Source: Treponema sp. (GTDB lineage: Bacteria; Spirochaetota; Spirochaetia; Treponematales; Breznakiellaceae). From it: 10,065 nt of DNA. The first letter of the stretch is position 1. Every line of letters begins with the position of its first letter. The position numbers were made by a program, and so were the translations under genes. A model generated the notes under the pieces. The model had not been told where the DNA came from, ran no database searches, and saw only the letters and a list, made by a program, of their open reading frames with translations. Shown here in pieces: positions 5,451-10,065 of this stretch. The stretch covers positions 1-10,065 of the forward strand of contig JAITSE010000055.1 of the NCBI GenBank assembly GCA_031288005.1. The letters are read 5' to 3'.

Positions 5451-7376
5451 TTAGCGTCCTCCATCAGCTTCGGCAACCATGCGGCGCTGCCATTCAATAA
5501 GGTCCCGTTCCAGCCGTTTGTCCGAGCCCTCGACATCGGCCATAACCCGGAATACCGGCTCCGTAGCGGAACCCCGCATCCAGATACAGGCGCTTGCATT
5601 GCCCGCCTTGTTGGTAAATATGATACGCAGCCCCCCCCGGCCCGCTTCCCCAAACCGGGAGACTCCCAGCTTTTCCTCGGTCCCCTGATAAGCGGCGGCT
5701 GTCCAGCCCGTTATGCCGTACCGGGTTTTAAGGTAGTCCTTCCGTCCTTCCCATTCCCGCAGAAACACTTCCTGGTAGCGGTCTTTGAGAATTGCGTGAT
5801 CCGCCGTATTAATCGAAAGAAGGGCTTCCTGAGTATACGAGCCGGTAGTAACAAAGGCGGGCAGCGCGGCGATGATGTCCGCAAGGGTAAAATCAGGATG
5901 GTAGAGATCGGCCTGATCCGAAAGGTCGCACCAGAGTTCAAAGAAACCCTTGCGCTCCCCCGCGCTTCGTATGGTAAGGAGCTTGATCAGCGCCGTCACC
6001 GTGTCTATGGGGTCCCGCACCGCCGAAGGGTGAGTGATGTTGCCCCCTGCCGAACCTTCCCCCAGGATGCGCACCGTGTAGCCCCGCTCCCGGAGCTTCC
6101 GGGCCAGGCTTACCACATTGGCTTCCCCCACCTCCGCGCGGAACACCGAGACATCGAAGGCGTGGGCGATGCGATCCACCCGCATGGACGTAGGATCGTT
6201 TACCGCTATGGCGGCTTTTTTCAGGGCGTTCCCGTAATTGTCAAAAGTGAGTTCCCTGCTCCAGACGAGATGAGCCAATTCGGACACGCAGGCCAGGGCG
6301 AAAACCTCCTGGGCTTCCAGCGCTCTTGCCTGGCCCGCGCCGTCGTCCCAGATAACCAGGTTGCCCCGGTCGCCGTCGCAGTCAGGGACATAGCCCAGGA
6401 CAAAAGCGGGGTCTTTCCGGTGAGCCTCCTCAAGAAAGGCCCGGCAAGGCTCCAGGGCTTCCCCCTCGGGTACGATGCGGTGGGCTATGTCCCCGGGAAG
6501 GGCGTTAATCGCCTGATACCGCGCGCCCAGGCTCTCAAGGAACTCCCGGTCTATGGAAACGGTTCTGGCGGAACCGTTGAGGTCCGCGGCTATGCCCAGG
6601 GGCCGCTCGGCAAGGCCGGCTCTTATGGCGGCAAAGAGTTCCGCCTGGCAAGAGCCTTCCCCCGCCCCTGATACTACTTCCCGCGTAAAGCGGAGATAGG
6701 CCGCGGCCGCGGCGGCTTTGATTCGCGGAGCGTCTGAGTAAACCCGGGCCAGAACATCAGCGGTGGCCCGGTTCACCAGGGCTGCTGCCCGGTTTACGCG
6801 ATCAGGCGCGTCCATAAAGGTTTTGAAGGCTTCGATAAGCGCCGCCGCTTCTGGCCCCGGCAGGACGCCGCCGTCCGCAAGGCCGAATTTAAGGCCGTTG
6901 TAGCCTATGGGATTGTGGCTTGCGGAGATGAACACAAAGGCCCGCGCGGGGAAACCGGCCTCAGCGCTATGTGAGACAAAGGCCATGATCTCAGGCGCGG
7001 CGGCGATAGAGGCGTACTGCACGGCGCAGCCCTTGCCCAGGAGTACGCGGGTCATAACATCCGCTATGGCGGGTCCTGTGGGCCGGGTATCCATGCCGAT
7101 GATTACCACCGGGGCTTCTGTCCCGCTTGTTTTAAGGCGATCCGCCAGGTACTCCGCAAAGACCCCGGCGGCGGCGGCGGCAATGAGCGCGTGGGCTGCG
7201 GAAATCTCCGGCGTCCGGCTCTCTTCGCCTCCAGAAGCCGCGAACACCCCCCGCCAGCCTGAAGTCGAAAGGATCATGCCTTTCATGGTCTTGTCGATCA
7301 GGTCTTCCGTTAAACCGGGATCACCAGCTTTTAATGGTATTTTTTCCGGCCCGCCGGTAATAAACTTGTTTATCAT
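5451..7376 (-). CDS. Alpha-D-phosphohexomutase (phosphoglucomutase/phosphomannomutase family)
   Basis: A 641-aa cytosolic enzyme that moves phosphate between C1 and C6 of a hexose, most likely glucose or mannose, linking glycolysis to glycan and nucleotide-sugar synthesis. The four-domain family motifs occur in order: SASHNPIGYNGLKFG at residues 151-165 (phosphorylated Ser153), the metal-binding loop PDCDGDRGN at 331-339 (D332, D334, D336), the sugar-binding loop GEGSAGGN at 439-446, and the phosphate-binding loop RGSATEPVFR at 601-610. The metal loop has Cys where many members have Gly (DGDGDR), and RGSATEP replaces the common RGSGTEP. The protein is longer than the ~450-570 aa of typical bacterial members, with Ala-rich helices near 60-75 and 216-227. 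Substrate preference cannot be read from the motifs. No strong ribosome-binding site precedes ATG 7376; Met31 or Met34 are alternative starts. A PUR-protein gene follows at 2 nt. Confidence 0.93.
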   Translation of the reverse strand: MINKFITGGPEKIPLKAGDPGLTEDLIDKTMKGMILSTSGWRGVFAASGGEESRTPEISAAHALIAAAAAGVFAEYLADRLKTSGTEAPVVIIGMDTRPTGPAIADVMTRVLLGKGCAVQYASIAAAPEIMAFVSHSAEAGFPARAFVFISASHNPIGYNGLKFGLADGGVLPGPEAAALIEAFKTFMDAPDRVNRAAALVNRATADVLARVYSDAPRIKAAAAAAYLRFTREVVSGAGEGSCQAELFAAIRAGLAERPLGIAADLNGSARTVSIDREFLESLGARYQAINALPGDIAHRIVPEGEALEPCRAFLEEAHRKDPAFVLGYVPDCDGDRGNLVIWDDGAGQARALEAQEVFALACVSELAHLVWSRELTFDNYGNALKKAAIAVNDPTSMRVDRIAHAFDVSVFRAEVGEANVVSLARKLRERGYTVRILGEGSAGGNITHPSAVRDPIDTVTALIKLLTIRSAGERKGFFELWCDLSDQADLYHPDFTLADIIAALPAFVTTGSYTQEALLSINTADHAILKDRYQEVFLREWEGRKDYLKTRYGITGWTAAAYQGTEEKLGVSRFGEAGRGGLRIIFTNKAGNASACIWMRGSATEPVFRVMADVEGSDKRLERDLIEWQRRMVAEADGGR

Positions 7377-7385
7377 GGTCCGCAG

Positions 7386-7440
7386 ATTATCACAGATTTA
7401 GGACTAAAGTCATCGGGTTAAAAACCTGCCGCAGATTATA
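7386..7440 (-). promoter_or_regulatory. Two candidate -10 elements within a direct repeat upstream of the phosphohexomutase gene
   Basis: On the minus strand TGGTATAAT (box at 7435-7440) and TGTGATAAT (box at 7386-7391) are both extended -10 sequences. Each is followed by CTGCGG, so ATAATCTGCGG occurs twice, 49 bp apart (+ strand CCGCAGATTAT at 7380-7390 and 7429-7439). The nearer copy has ATGACT as a weak -35 at 16 bp; the farther copy has no good -35. A small GGTT/AACC palindrome (7416-7426) lies between them. They could be tandem promoters or a repeated regulator site. Confidence 0.4.
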
Positions 7441-7528
7441 CCAGCCCGGGGAATTTTTTGACCCTTATATAAAGAAGCTCACAGCGGCAAAGGGAGTCAA
7501 AAAACTCCAAGAGACCCGCAAGGTATCA

Positions 7529-7576
7529 GAGACCCGTGAAACCATCGGTTCGTAGAACCGATGTTTCTTGGGTCTC
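7529..7576. repeat. Long imperfect hairpin
   Basis: The arms pair as GAGACCC/GGGTCTC, then (after a 2x2 mismatch) GAAAC/GTTTC, then (after one bulged C) ATCGGTTC/GAACCGAT, with the loop GTA. That gives 20 base pairs in 48 nt. An extra GAGACCCG lies 18 bp upstream at 7511-7518 and could compete with the 5' arm. It could be a terminator for the lipoprotein transcript, a small structured RNA or a repeat element; no T-run flanks it. Confidence 0.5.
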
Positions 7577-7612
7577 ATGTCTGACCCTCCGTTTCTTTCA
7601 TCTGTGTAATCA

Positions 7613-7643
7613 CGTGAACTTCGTTCACGATGAACTTAGTTCA
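7613..7643. repeat. Tandem pair of near-identical small hairpins
   Basis: TGAACTTCGTTCA (7615-7627) and TGAACTTAGTTCA (7631-7643) are each self-complementary around a 3-base loop (TTC or TTA), differ by one base, and repeat with a 16-bp period. The first stem extends outward to CG...CG (7613-7629). The pair could be a double operator-like site or a palindromic repeat; no regulator is identified. Confidence 0.45.
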
Positions 7644-7770
7644 CTAGCGGACAATCAGATCCGGTCCGGGCTGAATTGCGTTTCGTCCTAACGCTAGGGC
7701 GCGCCAGTCTCTCACTTTACCACAAGGGGAAGGCCGTAAGTTACGCTCCGCGGCTCTTTTAACAGGGCGC

Positions 7771-7815
7771 CTGCGCTTGAAACCCGCAACCGTCGGCTGC
7801 GAGTTTCAAGCGCAG
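7771..7815. repeat. Palindromic element with GCAACC/GGCTGCG core, copy 2
   Basis: CTGCGCTTGAAAC (7771-7783) and GTTTCAAGCGCAG (7803-7815) are exact reverse complements. The inner part CGCA/TGCG continues the stem after one mismatch, and CC/GG closes it after a second mismatch, leaving loop GTC. The inner GCAACC...GGCTGCG matches the element at 4813-4842, while the outer arms do not. On the minus strand it lies downstream of the lipoprotein gene and might end its transcript. Confidence 0.5.
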
Positions 7816-7946
7816 GGATTCCGCAAATTCTTTACGGCATGAAAATTAGCAAACCGGACTTACTTTTACCATCTTTAGCTCATTTCTTGTCCCGCAAAAA
7901 ATACGAATCGTGGTCCATACATAAAAGCTCTCCGGTTGACATATCA

Positions 7947-9044
7947 TCACACTTCAAACTCAATCATGTCTCCTTCATAAATGACGCCAAACCTTATCGT
8001 ATAATCATACCCGCTGTCATTGATGTTTTTGATTTGTATGTATTTTGGATAATGGCGCTGCTCGTTATATTCGATCAGAAACAAAGCGTTCGTATTGCTC
8101 TGTTCAGTCCATAACATATAAAGTTTTTCATATAACTCCGATATGCTGCTGCATCGCAGCCAAGGGTCCTGGCGGTCTTTGCCCGGCAATACTATGCTCT
8201 CTGGAATATCATTTACTACATCAGTAACTGCATATAAATATATCGCCTGAGGGCCGTCATGTTCCTGATGAAACCTATACCACCCTGGATGATCCCCTTC
8301 CCACGCTGCTCTATGGGTATTGAAAATGGCTGCGTCAAAGGGTTCCATGCGTATTTCTTCAGGTTCCACAGGTCTTTTCCACAAGCCCTTGCCGCCGTCA
8401 ATCCTGTCTTTATCAAATGCCTGGACCACTGCCTCTGCCAGATAATCATATCCGCTGTCATCAATGTTCTTGATTTGTATGGCTGCCGGGTAATGACGCT
8501 GCTCATCATATTTGATCAGAAACAAAGCCCCCGTATAACGCTGTTCAGTCCATGCCGTGTCAATTTTTTCATATAATTCGGATACGGTATTGCACAGGAA
8601 CATGGGATACCATGCGTGTTCCGGCGCGCCAGGCACAGAGAATGGATATACAACCGTACTTGGAACATCATCTACTACGGTAGTATATGCAGACGTATAC
8701 ACTGCAATCCGCGAACGTTTATGCGTTTGGCTAAAATTATACGCATCCGGATGATCCGCTTCCCACGCTGCTCTATGGGTATTGAAAATCATTCTGTCAA
8801 AAGGTTCCATGCTTTGGATTTTCTGAGCGGGTTCCTGCGCTCCCTGCGGCAGGGGAGCAGTGTTTTCCTCCTCATTAATCCCGGCTGCGTCTTCATCCTG
8901 GCTGGATGACTTAGCGGCAGCCGTCTCCTCCTTCATTTTCTGCGTATTGGAAGAATCAACAGGCTGTTGTATTTCCCCGCAAGCGCTAAAAAACAGAGCT
9001 GCAAACAGCGTCAATACTCCTAATGCCTTTTGCTTCATTTTCAT
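7947..9044 (-). CDS. Lipoprotein with two tandem copies of one domain (DUF6174-like)
   Basis: A 365-aa protein when started at ATG 9044, chosen because AAGGA lies 7 nt upstream on the minus strand; a TTG at 9068 would add 8 residues. Residues 1-22 (MKMKQKALGVL, hydrophobic core, FFSAC) form a lipoprotein signal with Cys22 as the likely lipid-modified residue; Phe at -3 fits the loose spirochaete lipobox. Residues ~23-78 are a charged, Ser/Glu/Gln-rich linker. Residues ~79-208 and ~233-358 are copies of one domain, each with MEPFD..IFNTHRAAWE.DHP, SELYEK...WTEQ, ALFLI.Y.EQRHYP and IQIKNI.DSGYDY. The Trp-Tyr-Tyr/YP layout recalls DUF6174, held with moderate confidence. It is probably anchored to a membrane facing the periplasm or surface. 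Function unknown. Base composition is visibly lower in GC than the genes to its left. Confidence 0.82.
   Translation of the reverse strand: MKMKQKALGVLTLFAALFFSACGEIQQPVDSSNTQKMKEETAAAKSSSQDEDAAGINEEENTAPLPQGAQEPAQKIQSMEPFDRMIFNTHRAAWEADHPDAYNFSQTHKRSRIAVYTSAYTTVVDDVPSTVVYPFSVPGAPEHAWYPMFLCNTVSELYEKIDTAWTEQRYTGALFLIKYDEQRHYPAAIQIKNIDDSGYDYLAEAVVQAFDKDRIDGGKGLWKRPVEPEEIRMEPFDAAIFNTHRAAWEGDHPGWYRFHQEHDGPQAIYLYAVTDVVNDIPESIVLPGKDRQDPWLRCSSISELYEKLYMLWTEQSNTNALFLIEYNEQRHYPKYIQIKNINDSGYDYTIRFGVIYEGDMIEFEV
8004..8812 (-). repeat. DNA-level duplication inside the lipoprotein gene
   Basis: The two domain copies are still similar as DNA. The block 8287-8327 matches 8749-8789 at 40 of 41 positions, including 31 identical bases in a row. 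The block near 8004-8147 matches that near 8445-8585 with scattered changes. The differing offsets (462 and about 441) show small insertions or deletions between copies. This points to a fairly recent tandem duplication or ongoing gene conversion. Confidence 0.75.
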
Positions 9045-9057
9045 AAACACTTCCTTG

Positions 9058-9251
9058 AAATAAATCAAAATCCGCGTACAAATAACCGTGGACAGTTTTT
9101 AACTTATTATATATTACTTGTTTAAACTTTGCAAGCGAAATCTTCAAAAAAGTTAAAAAATCTCAAAATTTTTTCGTACTTTTTTATATAAGTACCGCCT
9201 TAAATAAATTAAAATCCACGTACAAATAAACCGTGGACAGATTTTTAACTT
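9058..9251. repeat. Direct repeat: lipoprotein leader and a decayed second copy
   Basis: About 48 bp at 9058-9105 recurs at 9202-9251 with a few substitutions and single-base gaps, offset about 144 bp. Both copies contain a TCC(A/G)CG...CGTGGA hairpin with an A-rich loop. Weaker similarity extends past the ribosome-binding site: minus-strand ATTTATTTCAAGGAAGTGTT of copy 1 against ATTTATTTAAGGCGGTACTT of copy 2, where the ATG has become ATA. Copy 2 has no reading frame behind it and no promoter like that of copy 1. Confidence 0.65.
9106..9134 (-). promoter_or_regulatory. Sigma-70-type promoter of the lipoprotein gene
   Basis: On the minus strand TTGCAA (9129-9134) and TATAAT (9106-9111) are separated by exactly 17 bp. 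The -10 is a perfect consensus and the -35 matches four of six. Transcription would begin near 9099, giving a leader of about 55 nt that contains a TCCACG/CGCGGA hairpin and then the AAGGA ribosome-binding site. Confidence 0.7.
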
Positions 9252-9377
9252 CACTGCTGTCCGGTTTAAGTAGATAAGAAACCAAAAAGCTTGTATTTCG
9301 ATCTTTAAAATAGTATAAAGAAGTTGATATAAATCCATATACCGGAAGGGAATACAAGCTATGGCATCGGACTTTAG
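9252..9377. other. AT-rich gap with a 10-bp inverted repeat
   Basis: No gene is seen between the decayed leader and the transposase remnants. AGCTTGTATT (9288-9297) and AATACAAGCT (9351-9360) are exact reverse complements enclosing 53 bp. Directly after the right arm comes ATG (9361), preceded by GGAAGGG, which looks like a translation start for the transposase remnant but is out of frame with it. The inverted repeat may be part of an insertion-sequence end or a leader structure. Confidence 0.45.
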
Positions 9378-9662
9378 TCCGCGTTTACCACAGTATTAGC
9401 CGGTTTGTTAAGACACCTGAGCAGAACCGATTTTGAAAAGACTGTAAAGGACCGTCAGACGGACAAGGGAGCGAGAACTCTTTCAACCTTTGATTTCTTC
9501 AAGCAGATGGTTTACGGGCAGATTTCAGGGTGTTTCAGCGTCCGGGAGATAGAAAACTACAGTTCAAGATTATATCATGCCGGCTTGCTGCCGTTAAAGC
9601 GTTCCACTTTTTGCGATGCCATGGAGAAGCGGGACCGCCATGTTTTTGAAGATGTGTTTCAT
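9378..9662 (+). pseudogene. IS4-family transposase, N-terminal fragment (DUF4372-type)
   Basis: The frame opens after the TAG at 9375 and encodes about 95 residues: FTTVLAGLLRHLSRTDFEK, DRQTDKGARTLSTFDFFKQM, QISGCFSVREIENYSSRLYH, then LPLKRSTFCDAMEKRDRHVFEDVF. This is the typical N-terminal region (DUF4372) of IS4-family transposases. The catalytic DDE domain is missing because the sequence switches to unrelated material near 9662. The only in-frame start is TTG at 9405. An upstream ATG with a good GGAAGGG (9361) is in another frame, so the 5' end probably carries a frameshift as well. Not functional as a transposase. Confidence 0.7.
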
Positions 9663-9663
9663 G

Positions 9664-9852
9664 CGGCAGGAGGCGTTCATACGGGTATTAAAGCGCATCT
9701 GGGAGGATCACGGGCGGCCCTGCGGGAAGCTGTTTGCGGCCATGATACGGGACATGATTGACTTTCTGGTCTCATCGAAAGAGCCTGACTACGGTATCAC
9801 CGGGGAGCTTAAAGCCCTGTTGGTCAGGGCGAGCGCATTAAAAAAGGAGTAA
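9664..9852 (+). pseudogene. Fragment of an integrase-type DDE transposase
   Basis: In a different frame from the IS4 fragment, residues such as VLKRIWEDHGRPCGKLFAAMIRDMIDFLV and EPDYGITGELKALLVRAS are read up to TAA 9850-9852. The WEDHGRPCGKL and ITGELKALL pattern recalls the region ahead of the catalytic domain in integrase-catalytic (rve) transposases with IWE..GYPCGKRL-like motifs. Both ends of such a protein (HTH start and DDE core) are absent. It is fused out of frame to the DUF4372 piece, which suggests insertion followed by deletion. The family call is from memory of the motif, so moderate. Confidence 0.5.
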
Positions 9853-9895
9853 AGAAGGGATAAAAAAAGCCGATAGAGTGGGATTGGAGGCACAA

Positions 9896-10065
9896 ATGAT
9901 CCCCGAATCCATACCGCCCATCATCGGTTTTTTTCACGATATTAAAGACCCCCGGATAGATCGGAAGAAATGCTATCCCCTCATCGAAGGTATCGTCATC
10001 ACCCTTTTGGCGGTGATGGCCTTCGCCAAAGGCTGGGAAGACATCGAACTATACGGGAAAACCAA
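9896..10065 (+). CDS. ISAs1-family transposase, N-terminal part (continues past window)
   Basis: From ATG 9896 the frame is open to the window edge (56 full codons): MIPESIPPIIGFFHDIKDPRI, RKKCYPLIEGIVITLLAVMAF, then GWEDIELYGKT. The D-PR-(I/R)-x-R-K-x-x-(Y/H)-P-L opening, the hydrophobic helix and GW.DIE.YG are the hallmark of the DDE_Tnp_1-associated N-terminal domain of ISAs1 (H-repeat) transposases. GGAGG (9886-9890) sits 5 nt before the start, an ideal ribosome-binding site, so this copy may be intact. The catalytic DDE part lies beyond the window. The left inverted repeat of the element is not recognisable between the previous fragment and this gene. Confidence 0.85.
   Translation, partial: MIPESIPPIIGFFHDIKDPRIDRKKCYPLIEGIVITLLAVMAFAKGWEDIELYGKT

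Larger units (their letters stand above)
7441..7946. other. Non-coding stretch rich in palindromes
   Basis: About 500 bp between the lipoprotein gene's end and the phosphohexomutase promoter area, without a credible gene. It contains a GAGACCCG direct repeat (7511-7518 and 7529-7536), a long hairpin (7529-7576), tandem small hairpins (7613-7643), a 13-bp palindrome (7771-7815), and inverted pairs GCCGTAA/TTACGGC (7733-7739, 7832-7838) and AACCGGA/TCCGGTT (7852-7858, 7931-7937). The only AUG-started reading frame of note (from 7839) has no ribosome-binding site and runs antisense into the lipoprotein gene. Confidence 0.6.

Noticed and set aside
5796..6671. 291-codon + strand frame
   Set aside because: Entirely antisense to the phosphohexomutase gene, whose motifs are unambiguous.
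6907..7401. 164-codon + strand frame
   Set aside because: Antisense to the N-terminal part of the phosphohexomutase; Ala-rich because of the high-GC complement.
7458..7480. + strand TTGACC resembling a -35 box
   Set aside because: No -10-like sequence lies at 15-19 bp, and no + strand gene follows.
7839..8114. + strand 91-codon frame starting in the gap
   Set aside because: No ribosome-binding site, and two thirds is antisense to the lipoprotein gene end.
9058..9251. CRISPR-like pair of repeats
   Set aside because: Only two copies, about 48 bp long with substitutions, and a single 96-bp interval; better explained as a duplicated gene leader.
9153..9338. Minus-strand 61-codon frame
   Set aside because: Composed of AT-rich sequence with Leu/Ile/Lys/Tyr bias, spans the decayed leader repeat, and has no supporting start signal.

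Overview
The window looks like chromosomal DNA of a spirochaete, most likely a Treponema and perhaps one of the GC-richer, insertion-sequence-rich gut treponemes. This is inferred from protein character: a PUR-alpha-type nucleic-acid-binding protein of the spirochaete/Bacteroidetes kind, a lipoprotein with a loose lipobox, and a large exported beta-helix protein. No database search was possible. The genus is an inference.

Left half (1-4785, all + strand): the 3' end of glucose-6-phosphate isomerase (pgi); a stem-loop that swallows the pgi stop codon; a purine-type phosphoribosyltransferase with its own candidate promoter; a 1025-residue exported protein of unknown function (chitobiase-C-terminal-like and Ig-like segments, then a probable right-handed beta-helix); and ribonuclease HII (rnhB), whose GTG start overlaps the previous stop codon. 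The last three genes are packed tightly and probably form one transcription unit.

Middle (4786-7376): a hairpin-rich convergent gap, then a two-gene minus-strand operon: a phosphoglucomutase/phosphomannomutase-family enzyme (641 aa) followed 2 nt later by a PUR-domain protein with a highly charged tail. Central sugar-phosphate enzymes therefore lie on both sides of the gap (pgi and the phosphohexomutase), but on opposite strands.

Right part (7377-10065): a 570-bp non-coding stretch full of small palindromes; a minus-strand lipoprotein made of two copies of one domain (possibly DUF6174-like), with a good sigma-70 promoter; an AT-rich gap holding a second, decayed copy of that gene's leader; and a run of pieces of three unrelated transposases (IS4/DUF4372 type, an integrase-type DDE fragment in another frame, and the start of an ISAs1-family transposase cut by the window edge).

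I found no CRISPR array, tRNA, rRNA, known riboswitch, or clear defence or biosynthetic system. The most noteworthy items are the unclassified exported beta-helix protein, the duplicated lipoprotein with its duplicated leader, and the intergenic hairpin sequences, two of which share a core.
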